DNA of 64,000 nt from Exiguobacterium sp. Leaf196 (GCF_001423965.1 NZ_LMPV01000006.1:62001-126000), one strand, 5' to 3'. Shown: positions 44,803 through 55,231, numbered from the stretch's first letter. Notes: generated by a model from the letters alone, not told the origin. Program-made: numbers and translations.

Positions 44803-45483
44803 TTAGTCATCACTTGACGGGTTGAAGACGATTAGTGCGAGACGAAGGAACTCGGCGACGGCAACGAGTGTTGCCGCGACGTATGTCCAAGCGGCTGCGT
44901 TCAAGACACGGCGTGAACCACGTTCTTCTTCCGCGTCGATGATTCCGTGATCTGTCAATTGCGCCATTGCTCGGTTCGAAGCATCGAACTCGACCGGTAA
45001 CGTGACGAGTTGGAAGATGACCGCTCCAAGCATCAGGACGACACCTAGCATCGCAAGACCAGTGAACCCAGCGAATAGACCAATCAACAACAGAGGGAAC
45101 GATAAGTTCGACGTGATTGAGGCGACAGGTGCAATGCGGTGCCGGACACGCATCATGTTATAATCCGTCGCATCTTGGATGACGTGACCAATTTCGTGTG
45201 CCGCAATCGAAACGGCTGAGACCGTCGAACCGTAATAGACGTCTTCTGAAAGCCGGACGACTTTATTTGTCGGATCATAATGATCGGACATCGTTCCACC
45301 AATCGGCTCGAGCCGGACGTTCGTAATCCCGTTCTGCTTCATGATGAAGTCAGCGACCTGTGCTCCTGTCACCCCACTCTGAATCGGAACATCTTGATAT
45401 TTTTTATAGGTGCTCCGCACCCGCATCTGAGCCCAAATCGGGACGATCATGATGATCGCGAGATAAATCAAATAGTTTGCCAC
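44803..45483 (-). CDS. YugP-type zinc metallopeptidase, membrane
   Basis: A 226-residue integral membrane protein with zinc-peptidase motif AAHEIGHVIQDA (HExxH) at about residues 97-108, flanked by transmembrane helices (near 4-20, 125-165 and 195-220). It fits the YugP/DUF2227-type family; the substrate is unknown, and a role in membrane protein turnover is inference. GTG start with AAAGGAAC ahead. Confidence 0.85.
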   Translation of the reverse strand: MANYLIYLAIIMIVPIWAQMRVRSTYKKYQDVPIQSGVTGAQVADFIMKQNGITNVRLEPIGGTMSDHYDPTNKVVRLSEDVYYGSTVSAVSIAAHEIGHVIQDATDYNMMRVRHRIAPVASITSNLSFPLLLIGLFAGFTGLAMLGVVLMLGAVIFQLVTLPVEFDASNRAMAQLTDHGIIDAEEERGSRRVLNAAAWTYVAATLVAVAEFLRLALIVFNPSSDD

Positions 45484-45527
45484 GAGACATCGTTCCTTTC
45501 TTTTTTGTTTATAGGTCTATTTTATGT

Positions 45528-46130
45528 TCAAGCGACCTTATTGTCAATTGAATCGCGTGCGACAAACAGATATCCCATCAAAAGACATAATCCAGTCAAC
45601 CAGAAAGAACCGTATCCGATCCATTTGATGTGCTCTGCAAGCGCCGGGTACCGGGGCCATTGCCCAAGGACATAATCGACGACATCGTTATGAACGACCC
45701 AAATCGCAACGAGAACAAGTTCCTTGATGCGAAATGTCATCAAAGGACTGAATAACAACGCCTGAAACGCCATCGCTCCGTGCGACACCATCAGCATCAG
45801 TGCCATCGTTGTTAAGTAGGCGTTTGATGTGCCGAGTTCGTTCAACATCAAGGCATTCATGACGACCGCCCAGACACCATATTTGATCAATGTCACGAAT
45901 GCGAGCGCTTCAAACAAGCGGGAACGTCGTCCGAAAATCCATAGAAAAACGATGATCGTAAAGAACAGCGATGCGGTTGGGCTATCCGGAATGAACGGAT
46001 AGAAGTACCACTTCGATGTCGCGAGTTGTGGTTCATACCAGTAGTAGCCGTATAAGGTGCCTGCTAAGTTGATCAATCCGACGATCCAAAGCACGGCTTT
46101 ATGACGGAGTAAAGTAAATATTCCTTGCAA
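45528..46130 (-). CDS. ypjA: YpjA family membrane protein (DUF1405)
   Basis: A 200-residue protein with about five transmembrane helices, matching DUF1405/YpjA, which lies next to qcrC in B. subtilis. Conserved GTLYGYYWYEPQL and IKYGVWAV segments are present. A TTG at 46130 has GAGGTGA ahead at normal distance and is preferred to the GTG at 46139, which overlaps that RBS. Function unknown; a link to respiration is suggested only by position. Confidence 0.82.
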   Translation of the reverse strand: MQGIFTLLRHKAVLWIVGLINLAGTLYGYYWYEPQLATSKWYFYPFIPDSPTASLFFTIIVFLWIFGRRSRLFEALAFVTLIKYGVWAVVMNALMLNELGTSNAYLTTMALMLMVSHGAMAFQALLFSPLMTFRIKELVLVAIWVVHNDVVDYVLGQWPRYPALAEHIKWIGYGSFWLTGLCLLMGYLFVARDSIDNKVA

Positions 46131-46151
46131 TCGTTTCACCTCATCATCGAC

Positions 46152-46181
46152 AAAAGCCGGAGGATTGCTCCCCCGGCTTTT
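46152..46181 (-). terminator. Partial terminator between qcrC and ypjA
   Basis: Minus strand AAAAGCCGG / CCGGCTTTT with an 11-base loop, then GTCG. The T-run is short, so it may only reduce ypjA transcription. Confidence 0.5.
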
Positions 46182-46184
46182 GGC

Positions 46185-46976
46185 TTATTTATTGTTTTCG
46201 CCGCCTTCACCGTATGAAGCGATGAATTTCGCAAGTTCTTTATGATCGGCATCTGAGCCTTTGAACTGACCAGCCGGCATCGAACCGACACCTTTGACTG
46301 CGATATCATAAATCTCTTTTTCAGTCTTTTTCGTTCCGACGAGCGCTGGAGCTGCTGCTCCACCTTCGAGGTTCTTACCATGACAGTTGACACATGACTG
46401 GTTCGAATAAATTTCATATCCTTTTGCCGATGTATCAATTTTTGGTCCTTCGTTCATCGTCAACTCACCTTGCTTGTGGATGGTATCCCAGTGTGTCGTT
46501 TGAACAGATTCCCATGTCAAGAAGACGATCGAGACGACTGCGAGGAGCATCATGCTGACGGCGACTGGCCGTTTCGCAGGACGGCGTTCAAGACCTTGGT
46601 CGAGCCATGGCGCGACGAGAAGTGCTGTGAACGCAAGACCTGGAAGGATGACTGTTCCCATCAAGATGTATGGACCTGCAGCGAATTGGTATTTCAAGAG
46701 CTGATAGAGGAATAGGAAGTACCAGTCCGGAAGTGGAATGTACGACGTATTCGTCGGATCGGCAATGTTTTGAAGTGGTGCTGCTTCTACGATTGTCAGA
46801 GTCATGAAGCCGATCAAGAAGACCGCTCCAACCATCCATTCGCGAAGTAAGAAGTTCGGCCAGAACGCTTCCGTTCGACCTGGATATTCCGAATAGTCTT
46901 TTGACTTGTTCGGCATCCGGTTATTGATCGACACCCGTGAATCGGTGACGAATTTCATTCCTTTACCACGATGCAT
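46185..46976 (-). CDS. qcrC: Menaquinol:cytochrome c reductase, cytochrome b/c subunit QcrC
   Basis: A 263-residue membrane subunit fusing the C-terminal helices of cytochrome b (about 35-150, subunit IV-like) to a c-type cytochrome domain (about 175-263). The haem site CVNCH and the distal methionine GSMPAG are visible. GGGGGAG precedes the ATG. It works with QcrA and QcrB to pass electrons from menaquinol to cytochrome c outside the membrane. Confidence 0.95.
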   Translation of the reverse strand: MHRGKGMKFVTDSRVSINNRMPNKSKDYSEYPGRTEAFWPNFLLREWMVGAVFLIGFMTLTIVEAAPLQNIADPTNTSYIPLPDWYFLFLYQLLKYQFAAGPYILMGTVILPGLAFTALLVAPWLDQGLERRPAKRPVAVSMMLLAVVSIVFLTWESVQTTHWDTIHKQGELTMNEGPKIDTSAKGYEIYSNQSCVNCHGKNLEGGAAAPALVGTKKTEKEIYDIAVKGVGSMPAGQFKGSDADHKELAKFIASYGEGGENNK

Positions 46977-47016
46977 CGTGTTCTCCCCCTTTTTTGTTGT
47001 CTAGATGATAGTCGGT

Positions 47017-47688
47017 TTAAAGTGGTCCAGAGATCCCTTGTTTACGGATCATCATGAAGTGGGCCCCGAGCAAGACGAACAATGCTGCAGGAAGGAAGAA
47101 GACGTGAATCGCAAAGAATCGAGCGATTGTACTTGCGCCGACGATTTCTCCACCCGCAAGGAGGGTCTTCGCGATACCACCGATGACCGGGATACTTTCA
47201 GCAATCTGAATCGTAACTTTTGTCGCGAACAACGCTTTCATGTCCCAAGGCAATAGGTATCCTGTCAGACCGAGAGCTAAGACGACGAAGAACAAGAGAA
47301 CTCCGACGACCCAGTTCAATTCACGTGGTTTTTTGTATGAACCAGTGAAGAAGACACGTAATGTATGTAGGAACAACATTACGATAACGACAGACGCACC
47401 CCAGTGGTGCATACCACGAACGATTTGTCCGTGTGCGACTTCGTTTTGTAGATAGTAGACGGACGCGTGTGCGTTGATGATGTCCGGTACATAATACATC
47501 GTCAAGAACATCCCCGAAAGAATCTGGATGACGATCGTAAAGAACGTCAATCCGCCAAAACAATAAACGAAAGCTGAAAAGTTATGTGCCGGGTTGACGT
47601 GCTCCGGTACTTCATGATCGGCGATGTCTCGCCAGAGCGGCGTAATATCAACGCGCTCATCAATCCAATCATAGATTTTTTGCATCAT
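47017..47688 (-). CDS. qcrB: Menaquinol:cytochrome c reductase, cytochrome b6 subunit QcrB
   Basis: A 223-residue b-type cytochrome with four transmembrane helices. Conserved NFSAFVYCFGGLTFF, MHHWGASVV and LGLTGYLLPWD carry the haem histidines, and the quinol-oxidation region follows. Either of two adjacent ATGs can serve as start; AGAGGT lies ahead. It starts three bases after qcrA. Together they form the bc complex of the menaquinone chain. Confidence 0.95.
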   Translation of the reverse strand: MMQKIYDWIDERVDITPLWRDIADHEVPEHVNPAHNFSAFVYCFGGLTFFTIVIQILSGMFLTMYYVPDIINAHASVYYLQNEVAHGQIVRGMHHWGASVVIVMLFLHTLRVFFTGSYKKPRELNWVVGVLLFFVVLALGLTGYLLPWDMKALFATKVTIQIAESIPVIGGIAKTLLAGGEIVGASTIARFFAIHVFFLPAALFVLLGAHFMMIRKQGISGPL

Positions 47689-47691
47689 CGC

Positions 47692-48198
47692 TTACGCACC
47701 TCTTTCGACTGGTTTACCAAGGTAGAGGTAACCATCTTTCTGTTGCATTTCATACTCATCGAGTGGTTTCGTTGGAGGCGTACCAGGTACGTTCGTGCCA
47801 TCCTTCGTATACCGTCCGAAGTGACATGGGCAATAGAATTGCTCCGGGTGCGTTGGATCTGCGCCGAAGCTGACTTGGCAACCTAAGTGTTTACAAATCG
47901 GTGAAAGGGCCAAAATTTCTCCCTTATCATCTTTGAACACCCAAGCCGACAACGTTTCTTCGAACTCATACCACGCATCTTGCGTTTGTTTCTTGAAGTC
48001 GACCCGTTTTGGTTCTGTCGTGATATCCGACAACTTCATTACTTTTACTTTATCGCCTGCTCCTGATTTCTTCAGGACTGGATCAACTGCGAAGTTGACC
48101 ATCGGCATGACCATTGTCGCAGCCATGAAACCGCCGACGCCTGTCAATGTATACGTCAAGAATTGACGACGTGTTACGTTAGACCCGTTTTGAGCCAT
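47692..48198 (-). CDS. qcrA: Menaquinol:cytochrome c reductase, Rieske iron-sulfur subunit QcrA
   Basis: A 168-residue Rieske protein. The N-terminus TRRQFLTYTLTGVGGFM resembles a Tat-type signal-anchor. The 2Fe-2S ligands are in CKHLGC and CPCHFG. ATG at 48198 follows AAGGGGGG, chosen over a longer frame. First of qcrA-qcrB-qcrC. Confidence 0.95.
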   Translation of the reverse strand: MAQNGSNVTRRQFLTYTLTGVGGFMAATMVMPMVNFAVDPVLKKSGAGDKVKVMKLSDITTEPKRVDFKKQTQDAWYEFEETLSAWVFKDDKGEILALSPICKHLGCQVSFGADPTHPEQFYCPCHFGRYTKDGTNVPGTPPTKPLDEYEMQQKDGYLYLGKPVERGA

Positions 48199-48302
48199 CT
48201 CGATCCCCCCTTGTGATGTACGCTGTGCCCCAAGACGACAGTACTTCACACAAATTTCTCACATGGTAATAGTATCTTAATAAAATCATTGCGTCAACCG
48301 CT

Positions 48303-48743
48303 TCATAGCGCGGTCCAACGGTTTCCTAACTGTTCGAGAACTTGTCCAACAAAATTCCCGACCATCTGACCTTGTTGGTCACGACTCATCGTCTCAAGAG
48401 CTAGACGTGGCACGTAGATAATCTCTTCTGCGGCAGTCTCCTTCCACCTTAAATCAGCGGTGATGAAGGTGATGAAACGGAATTGCCCGGAAGCAGCCGC
48501 TTGACGCCATCCTTCCAACTGTTCGATCGACGGTACATCGATGTAGGTCATGGCAGGTAAGAGCAACGCCCGTCCAGATAGCTGGCGTTCGACTTCGGAC
48601 GCCACCGTCAATGTCATGTCTGCGCATTCCGCATAAGCATGCATCGCCTCATCGAAACCGATCGGAAGCAAAGGCACGATTAGCGTGTCGATATACGCTT
48701 GCTCGCTTCGTGTCCGCTGTACGTCGGATGGTTTGAAACGCAA
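48303..48743 (-). CDS. ypiF: YpiF family protein (DUF2487)
   Basis: A 146-residue soluble protein of the DUF2487/YpiF family, always found before qcrA in the Bacillales. The start is MRFKPSDV, from a TTG at 48743 with AAGGGGGG seven bases ahead; a nearby ATG is in another frame. Function unknown. The 100-base gap to qcrA has no strong terminator, so it is probably cotranscribed. Confidence 0.8.
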   Translation of the reverse strand: MRFKPSDVQRTRSEQAYIDTLIVPLLPIGFDEAMHAYAECADMTLTVASEVERQLSGRALLLPAMTYIDVPSIEQLEGWRQAAASGQFRFITFITADLRWKETAAEEIIYVPRLALETMSRDQQGQMVGNFVGQVLEQLGNRWTAL

Positions 48744-48883
48744 GTCATTCCCCCCTTTCTTTCTTACTTACAATTCGTCACATTTAATGTATCATATCCA
48801 CATTTCCTCCTGCTCTCTTAATGTGAACGTTTTATGAAATTCCACCCTATTTTTCTTCATATTTTGCACAAATCTTCACATAC

Positions 48884-48924
48884 GAAAAAGACTCTATCGC
48901 CTGTTATAAGCAATAGAGTTCTTT
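48884..48924 (-). terminator. Terminator after ypiB
   Basis: Minus strand AAAGAACTCTATTGC / GCGATAGAGTCTTTTT. The gap 48744-48883 then holds the ypiF promoter region; no clear -35/-10 pair was seen. Confidence 0.8.
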
Positions 48925-48926
48925 GA

Positions 48927-49457
48927 TTAAGGGAGTTGATTTCGAACGAGACGTAACTGTTCGGAAAGGGAGTGGAATCGATGTTGATCGCGTGCATCAA
49001 GTGCTTCATCGATCAATCGGACCAACCGTTCTTCTTCTTGTCGATTGACCGTGACAGCGATGAAATGAGTCGCTTCATCTGCTAAACGCGGTTCAACAGC
49101 GACTTCCGGACGAAATGGATTTTCTTCCAGTAAAGACAAGTATTCATCGTCCATCATCATGCCTTGGAAGTTTAGCTCGATGTAGATATCTTCCGATGTC
49201 AAACGAATGTCATGATACGCTTTTTCTGGATCTAGCGTCGTGACGTCCCCTTTTTTAAAAAGAAACGGTTCCGCATCGAATCCATATGTCGTCATGATAA
49301 TGGCTTTCGGAGCGAAAGTCGCATTTTGAACGAAGTGTACCTGCTCGAGTTTTGCCTCGTTACGCAACCAGTAATCGATGATCCATTTTGCTTCCCGTCG
49401 CTTTAACGTGTAATAGGTCAAGATGCGGCGTAAGAATCGCTGCTTTCTCTCTATCAT
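48927..49457 (-). CDS. ypiB: YpiB family protein (UPF0302)
   Basis: A 176-residue protein of the UPF0302/YpiB family with IERKQRFLRRILTYYTLKRR near its start and a two-part fold. Function unknown, close to ypiA in B. subtilis too. Start chosen at 49457 after GGGAGTAGGA; the longer frame runs into the end of ypiA. Confidence 0.82.
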   Translation of the reverse strand: MIERKQRFLRRILTYYTLKRREAKWIIDYWLRNEAKLEQVHFVQNATFAPKAIIMTTYGFDAEPFLFKKGDVTTLDPEKAYHDIRLTSEDIYIELNFQGMMMDDEYLSLLEENPFRPEVAVEPRLADEATHFIAVTVNRQEEERLVRLIDEALDARDQHRFHSLSEQLRLVRNQLP

Positions 49458-49485
49458 CTCAATCCTACTCCCTTCTCCCGTGAAG

Positions 49486-50772
49486 TCATCCATCCATTCG
49501 TTCAACATAGTCGACGAGTTCGTTATCCTCTGGTGTCAACTGTGCAGCGCGTCGTAAGAGACGTTGTCCCTCTTCACGCCGTCCTTCCTCGACGAGTGCA
49601 AAACCATACTCTTTCAAGAAAAGCGCGTCTTCCGTGAATGCGCCTTCGACTATCGCATAGTTCTCCATCGCTTGCGTGTATTCCTCTAACGCATATAAAG
49701 CGCGCGCCCGGTACCATGTCAGAATCGGAGCCGTGACATGTTCTTCAATGGCTGAGATCGTCTCAATCATTGCTTCATGATCCTCGTCTTCTGCCAGTAA
49801 CGAAAGCAAACGTTCCGCTGCGACGATTGATTCCGGGTTTAAAGCGAGTGCTTCACGTAACGCTTGAACACTTCCTGCGCGATCGCCGAGTTTGAGAAGG
49901 AATAAGGCTTCCATCGTCCGTAACTCGTCATTATAATCATCGCGCTCCATCCCTTGCTTGATGACGTTCAGTGCTTCTTTCGTCAGCCCAAGTTCGGCTT
50001 GGCTTTCTGCGTACGGTACATACGCTGATGTATAATCCGGATCCTGCGCAATCAATTGTTGGAATGTCTCGACTGCTTTTTGGTGTTGACCGACACGGTG
50101 AGCCGTCATCGCAAGACCAAACAGCGTATGCAAGTCGGAACGTTCTGCGACAGCACGTTCATACAGTGGAATCGCATCCTCAAATTGTCCTGTCATCGCG
50201 AGTGATTCCGCGTACAGGGCATCGAGCGGCAATTCAGCACGTAACTCTGGACGCTCTGCGATTTCAGCGAATAGTGGTACCGCTTGATCAAACGCACCGA
50301 GCGTCATGTAGAGCTCGGCTAATCCGTATGCCAGTAATGGTTCTTCAGGAGCGAGATTACGTGCTTCCTTCAGCTTCGCTAATGCCACTTCGTCAAGACC
50401 TTGTGACTGATAGAGGTCAGCGAGTAATACGAGAGAACGGGGACCATATTCCATGTCCGTTGTGTCGACCTGCTCAAGGACAGAAATCGCTTCCTCTTCC
50501 CGGTCCAAATCGATATAACATTCTGCCAGTAACAAGGCGACTCCGGCGTTACCTGCGTATTCGACGTAAAGCGGTGCCAATAGATTAACTGCTCGGTCTG
50601 ATAATCCAAGTTCGATATAGAGATCGGCAACCGCGAGGCGATCCTCATCCGTCCCTGTCTTTTCGAGTTGTTCTAGTGTTGCTAAGGCTTCCGAGGTATG
50701 ACCGTGTTCTAGTTCTTCGATGATGCCATTCAATACTTGTTCATTCAAGGCAAACGCCCCACTTTCTGTCAT
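49486..50772 (-). CDS. ypiA: Tetratricopeptide repeat protein YpiA
   Basis: A 428-residue solenoid of about ten TPR units, for example YADLYIELGLSDRAVNLLAP-like and LYERAVAERSDLHTLFGLA-like helical pairs, with no signal peptide. A likely protein-binding scaffold; no enzyme domain. The ATG touches AGGCGG, so a TTG eight codons later (50748) could be the true start. Just downstream of aroA. Confidence 0.8.
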   Translation of the reverse strand: MTESGAFALNEQVLNGIIEELEHGHTSEALATLEQLEKTGTDEDRLAVADLYIELGLSDRAVNLLAPLYVEYAGNAGVALLLAECYIDLDREEEAISVLEQVDTTDMEYGPRSLVLLADLYQSQGLDEVALAKLKEARNLAPEEPLLAYGLAELYMTLGAFDQAVPLFAEIAERPELRAELPLDALYAESLAMTGQFEDAIPLYERAVAERSDLHTLFGLAMTAHRVGQHQKAVETFQQLIAQDPDYTSAYVPYAESQAELGLTKEALNVIKQGMERDDYNDELRTMEALFLLKLGDRAGSVQALREALALNPESIVAAERLLSLLAEDEDHEAMIETISAIEEHVTAPILTWYRARALYALEEYTQAMENYAIVEGAFTEDALFLKEYGFALVEEGRREEGQRLLRRAAQLTPEDNELVDYVERMDG

Positions 50773-50783
50773 CCGCCTATTTC

Positions 50784-52040
50784 TTACTCAGATCGGTCGG
50801 ATTGAAGTTTCTTTAAATCATCATAGAACGTTGGGTAGCTGACTTCAACTACTTCGCGTCCATGCACTATAATTTCCGGGTTGATTGTCGCCGCGATCGT
50901 CAACATCATCGCGAGTCGGTGATCACCTGCACTGTCGACTTCCGCTGCTTGCAAAGGTGTCGGTCCTTCGATAATCATACCGTCATCCGTCGCCTCGATA
51001 TTCGCCCCGAGACGCCGTAACGCCGTCACTACCGTCTCGATCCGGTCCGTCTCCTTGACACGGAGCTCTTCCGCATCGCGAATGATCGTTCGTCCCTCTG
51101 CTTGCGTCGCAAGCAATGCAAGTAACGGGATCTCATCGATCAAGGAAGGGATTTGTTCACCTTCGACCGTGGTCGCTTGCAACGATGTCGTCTCGACGGT
51201 CACATCTGCCGTCTCCTCTCCACCATCTTCTGAGCGATGATCGATTTCGACACTTGCCCCCATCTGGCGCAACGTCTGTAAAAAACCGATCCGTGTCGGA
51301 TTCATCAAGACGTGCGTCGTCGTGATCCGACTATCCTGCCCGATCGCTGCTGCTGTCCACCAAAACGCTGCTGACGATGGATCCCCCGGGATGTCGAGTG
51401 ACGTCGCTTGTAAATGTACAGGACCTTGAACACGAATATGTCGACCATCTTCGTAGTCATCGATCGATACGTCAACGCCAAACTGTGGCAGCATCCGTTC
51501 CGTATGGTCCCGTGATAGAATCGGCTCGATGACCGTCGTCTCGCCCGTCGCATGTAAACCTGCGAGTAAGACGGCACTTTTCACTTGCGCGCTTGCGACC
51601 GGTAACGTATACGTCGTTCCGACAAGTGGCGTTCCCGTAATGTGAAGCGGCGCCGTCTCACCTGTTATGTTCGCTCCGAACAAGGCAAGTGGTTCCGTGA
51701 TCCGTTTCATCGGACGTCTGCGCAAGGAAGCATCTCCATCGAGTACATACGTTGCTTGACCGCCTGCTAGAATCCCACTTAAAAGACGGATCGTCGTTCC
51801 CGAGTTTCCGCAATCGATCGTTGCTTCTTGAAACGTTTCCGTACCGGTGATGCGAATTTCTCCTGCTGTTCGCTCGACGTGTGCCCCAAGCGCTCGCATC
51901 GCTTCTAATGAAGCGAGACAGTCCGCTCCTTCGAGTGCATTTCTGACATATGTCGTTCCTTTAGCGATCCCACCGAACAGAAAAGCACGGTGTGTCATTG
52001 ATTTATCGCCCGGTACTTGTACTGTTCCTCTTAATCCCAT
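50784..52040 (-). CDS. aroA: 3-phosphoshikimate 1-carboxyvinyltransferase (EPSP synthase)
   Basis: A 418-residue two-domain enzyme joining PEP to shikimate-3-phosphate, the sixth shikimate step and glyphosate target. [18 protein letters not shown], the ECGN-like [29 protein letters not shown] and a [13 protein letters not shown] are all present. ATG at 52040 follows GAGGTG; it overlaps the aroB end by 10 bases. Confidence 0.96.
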   Translation of the reverse strand: MGLRGTVQVPGDKSMTHRAFLFGGIAKGTTYVRNALEGADCLASLEAMRALGAHVERTAGEIRITGTETFQEATIDCGNSGTTIRLLSGILAGGQATYVLDGDASLRRRPMKRITEPLALFGANITGETAPLHITGTPLVGTTYTLPVASAQVKSAVLLAGLHATGETTVIEPILSRDHTERMLPQFGVDVSIDDYEDGRHIRVQGPVHLQATSLDIPGDPSSAAFWWTAAAIGQDSRITTTHVLMNPTRIGFLQTLRQMGASVEIDHRSEDGGEETADVTVETTSLQATTVEGEQIPSLIDEIPLLALLATQAEGRTIIRDAEELRVKETDRIETVVTALRRLGANIEATDDGMIIEGPTPLQAAEVDSAGDHRLAMMLTIAATINPEIIVHGREVVEVSYPTFYDDLKKLQSDRSE

Positions 52041-53092
52041 TCTAAACACCTCATTGTTTGATTGAACGCTTGTTGCAATCGTTCTTCACTGATTGCCTCT
52101 AAGTCAAAACGTCCTTCTTTCTCAAGGACGAATCGGATCGTAGTTTGGTGATTCTTTTTGTCGCGACGCATCAGTTCCAGATATGTCTCGAACGATTGTC
52201 GGTCCGGCAATCCGGTTCCGAGACGGTGGAGCAACCGTCCGAGTTGTTCCGCCTGTTCCTCATTTCCTTCCAAAAACTTGACGAAGACGAGTCCGATCCC
52301 TACTGCCTCGCCATGCGACAGACCCAGGCTCGCATATTCAACGGCATGCCCGAATGTATGCCCATAATTCAAGAAGGCACGCATCCCTTGCTCCGTCTCA
52401 TCTTGTTCGACGATATCCCGTTTAACGTTAATCCCTCGTGCGAGCCAGTCTTCAAGATCAAGCCCTTTGATAGTATCCAACGAGGCATCGAGTAACGTAT
52501 CTGCAAACGATGGTCGTGCGAGGAATCCATGTTTGACCAATTCAAAGAAGCCGCTCCGCCATTCCCGATCTGGTAATGTCTGAAGAAGCGTTAAATCATA
52601 CACGACACCGCTCGGTTGATAAAATGCCCCGACCAAGTTTTTTCCAAGCGATAAATTCAAACCGACCTTTCCACCTACACTCGAATCATGTGCTAAGAGT
52701 GTCGTCGGAATTTGAATGAACGGGATGCCGCGCAAAAAAGTCGCTGCAACGAATCCCGCTAAATCACCTATCATGCCACCACCAAACGCAAGGATGATAC
52801 TATGTCGTGTCATTCCATGACGTATTCCCTCTTCCAATAAAGAACCGTAGACCGCAAGTGATTTACTCTGCTCCCCAGTTGGCACAGTGCTGACATGAAT
52901 GCTTGTTGATTGAGATATAGACCCTAATGCCTCTTGCAACGTGTGCAAGTGCAAGTCTCGAACCGTCTCATCCGTAATGATCCAGATGCGATCCGCCTCG
53001 TTCAGCGCCGAAAGATGCGATAAACGTGCTAATGCCCCATTTCCGACAAATACTGGATATGACGTTTTTAATCGGATATCAAGCTCGATCAA
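52031..53092 (-). CDS. aroB: 3-dehydroquinate synthase
   Basis: A 353-residue NAD-dependent enzyme forming 3-dehydroquinate from DAHP. NAD- and metal-binding motifs [34 protein letters not shown], and the zinc histidine in [12 protein letters not shown] are conserved. Four-base overlap with aroC upstream and 10-base overlap with aroA downstream. Confidence 0.96.
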   Translation of the reverse strand: MIELDIRLKTSYPVFVGNGALARLSHLSALNEADRIWIITDETVRDLHLHTLQEALGSISQSTSIHVSTVPTGEQSKSLAVYGSLLEEGIRHGMTRHSIILAFGGGMIGDLAGFVAATFLRGIPFIQIPTTLLAHDSSVGGKVGLNLSLGKNLVGAFYQPSGVVYDLTLLQTLPDREWRSGFFELVKHGFLARPSFADTLLDASLDTIKGLDLEDWLARGINVKRDIVEQDETEQGMRAFLNYGHTFGHAVEYASLGLSHGEAVGIGLVFVKFLEGNEEQAEQLGRLLHRLGTGLPDRQSFETYLELMRRDKKNHQTTIRFVLEKEGRFDLEAISEERLQQAFNQTMRCLEWD

Positions 53093-54243
53093 AACGTTCG
53101 AACCTCCTCTGTATAAGCGGCAACGGCAGCTTGAAGACGATCAATCGTTGATGTTCCGAACATTTCAAGGATAGCGACCGCAATCTCAAACGCAACGACG
53201 GCTTCTAAAACAACAGATGCGGCAGGAACGGCACAGGCATCACTTCGCTCGATTTGTGCCGTGAAGGCTTCCTTCGTCTCAATATCGACTGATTGCAGGG
53301 GACGATAGAGAGTCGGAATCGGCTTCATCGCGACCTGGACGCGAATCGGCATCCCTGTCGACATCCCTCCTTCGATTCCACCTAGATGATTCGTCCGTCG
53401 ATGATATCCGGATGCATCATGGACGATCTCATCTTGGACGGTACTTCCTTTGCGACGACCGAGCTCGTACCCGTCACCAAAACCGACTGATTTCATAGCA
53501 TTGACGCTGATGACAGCTTGCGCGATTCGGCTGTCGAGCTTTAGATCGTTTTGGGTAAAGGATCCAATGCCTGGCATCATGCCCGTCACGACGACTTCGA
53601 TCTCACCGCCGAGTGTATCGCCTTCTTTTTTGGCAGCATCAATTTCCTCCATCATTCGTTGTCCTGCAAGTTCGTCGGCACAGCGAACAGGTGAAGCATC
53701 AATTGTTTCCTGATATTCTACAGGATCTTTCCAAGGGGCATCAATCCCACCGATCGATCGTACATGCGAGAATACTTCAATTCCGAGTTCATTCAGTAAT
53801 TGTTTAGCGAAGGCACCGACGGCAACACGTGCTGCTGTCTCACGCGCTGAAGAACGTTCCAGCACATCGCGTAAATCGCGATGACCGTACTTCAATCCTC
53901 CGACGAGATCCGCATGTCCGGGACGTGGACGCGTTAATGTCCGTGGGCGTTCCAACTCTTCTTCGAGCGGTTCCGCCTGCATGACTTGTGTCCAGTGCGT
54001 ATGATCCTTATTCTCGATGAACAAACTGATCGGTGATCCCGTCGTGTATCCGTGGCGAATCCCACCACGTGCATCAATCTGATCTTGTTCGATTTGCATC
54101 CGTCGACCTCGTCCATATCCCCCTTGACGACGCGTCATTTCACGCTGAATGGCTTCGAAATCAATCGTGAGTCCTGCCGGCATCCCGTCAATGATGACGG
54201 TCAATCCTTTTCCGTGCGATTCTCCTGCTGTCATGTAACGCAT
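53089..54243 (-). CDS. aroC: Chorismate synthase
   Basis: A 384-residue FMN enzyme forming chorismate. [18 protein letters not shown] at the start, [21 protein letters not shown] and [12 protein letters not shown] are family signatures; the [13 protein letters not shown] region is present. In B. subtilis it is called aroF. First gene of aroC-aroB-aroA here, without the trp and tyrA genes that follow aroB in B. subtilis. Confidence 0.96.
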   Translation of the reverse strand: MRYMTAGESHGKGLTVIIDGMPAGLTIDFEAIQREMTRRQGGYGRGRRMQIEQDQIDARGGIRHGYTTGSPISLFIENKDHTHWTQVMQAEPLEEELERPRTLTRPRPGHADLVGGLKYGHRDLRDVLERSSARETAARVAVGAFAKQLLNELGIEVFSHVRSIGGIDAPWKDPVEYQETIDASPVRCADELAGQRMMEEIDAAKKEGDTLGGEIEVVVTGMMPGIGSFTQNDLKLDSRIAQAVISVNAMKSVGFGDGYELGRRKGSTVQDEIVHDASGYHRRTNHLGGIEGGMSTGMPIRVQVAMKPIPTLYRPLQSVDIETKEAFTAQIERSDACAVPAASVVLEAVVAFEIAVAILEMFGTSTIDRLQAAVAAYTEEVRTF

Positions 54244-54262
54244 TCACTTCATCCCTTCCTGT

Positions 54263-55039
54263 TCAACCGATTTTTTCGTAAAAGAAGCTTTGTTTCATCT
54301 TTAATCCAAATCGTTCTGGTTGGAAAATTTGTTCCGTTCCTCCAACGAACAGAATACCGCCTGGTTTTAATGCCTCGACGAACGAACGATAGACATGTGC
54401 TTTCGCTTCTTCCGTAAAATAAATCAGTACATTACGGCAGATGATTAAATCAAAACCGGTATCGTACCGGTCGCCTAACAAATTATGTTTACTGAAACGA
54501 ACAAGTCGTTTGATTTCTGGAACAACTTCGAATGTCTGCTCTTGCTCGATGAAATATTGCTTTTTCCGCGCTTCTACGACCTCATTCAATGCGGAAGCTC
54601 CGTATCGACCAAGCTTCGCTTTTTCAAGGACAAGCTCATCCAAATCCGTTGCTTGAATCGTAAAAGCCGACGAATCGAGTCGTTCACTTAAGATCATCGC
54701 TAGGGAATACGGTTCCTCTCCCGTCGAACAGGCAGCACTCCACGTTCGAATTCGTCCATGTGCACGTGATTCCAAGACCGGTAAGATGTCTTGCTCCAAT
54801 TGTTGCCAACGTATCGGATTACGGAAGAATTCACTGACATTAATCGTCATCCGATCTAAAAATTCTTCGTATAACGAGGTACTTTTGTCCATTGCCTGCA
54901 TATAGGACGCAAACGTACTGTACCCTTTTTTGTCACGTAACGCCGTCAACCGTCGTTTCATCTGTGCTTCTTTATACTGACCGAGATCAATCCCTGATTT
55001 GATCTTGAATCTTTGAATGAAAAGTTCGTAATCTTCCAA
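54263..55039 (-). CDS. cheR: Chemotaxis protein methyltransferase CheR
   Basis: A 258-residue SAM-dependent enzyme methylating glutamates of chemoreceptors. The N-terminal helical domain (about 1-75) has YKEAQMKRRLTALRDKKGY, and the methyltransferase domain has TINVSEFFRNP, TWSAACSTGEEPYSLAMIL (SAM site) and ICRNVLIYF. TTG at 55039, giving MEDYELF, matches the family N-terminus with GAGGTG ahead; upstream codons are not used. cheR is beside ndk and aroC as in B. subtilis. Confidence 0.93.
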   Translation of the reverse strand: MEDYELFIQRFKIKSGIDLGQYKEAQMKRRLTALRDKKGYSTFASYMQAMDKSTSLYEEFLDRMTINVSEFFRNPIRWQQLEQDILPVLESRAHGRIRTWSAACSTGEEPYSLAMILSERLDSSAFTIQATDLDELVLEKAKLGRYGASALNEVVEARKKQYFIEQEQTFEVVPEIKRLVRFSKHNLLGDRYDTGFDLIICRNVLIYFTEEAKAHVYRSFVEALKPGGILFVGGTEQIFQPERFGLKMKQSFFYEKIG

Positions 55040-55178
55040 TTGGCACACCTCGCTCACTCTCGATATCAAATGGTCATCTCTTTGACCGGTTCAACTTATT
55101 TTCTATAGTAGCATAAAGCTATAGGCATTCCAAAAAGCAATTAACCAATCCGGTCAGTCCGTTTTACAAGAATACGAC

Positions 55179-55206
55179 AAAAGGGATTCGATTGAATCGA
55201 ATCCCT
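55179..55206 (-). terminator. Terminator of ndk
   Basis: GGGATTCGATT / AATCGAATCCC, 11-base arms, followed by TTTTGTCG on the minus strand. Confidence 0.75.
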
Positions 55207-55231
55207 CCCCGCTTGTCCTACTATTCATGTA

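Noticed and set aside
48822-48835. cre site before ypiF-qcrABC
   Set aside because: Only 12 of 14 positions match (minus strand ATAAAACGTTCACA) and the TG start of the motif is missing; too weak to claim.
48860-48880. ResD/Rex box near the ypiF promoter (TTTGTGCAAA)
   Set aside because: Only a half-site resemblance, no inverted partner at the right spacing.
49971-50588. 205-residue plus-strand ORF
   Set aside because: Antisense of the ypiA TPR gene; arginine-rich shadow with no RBS.
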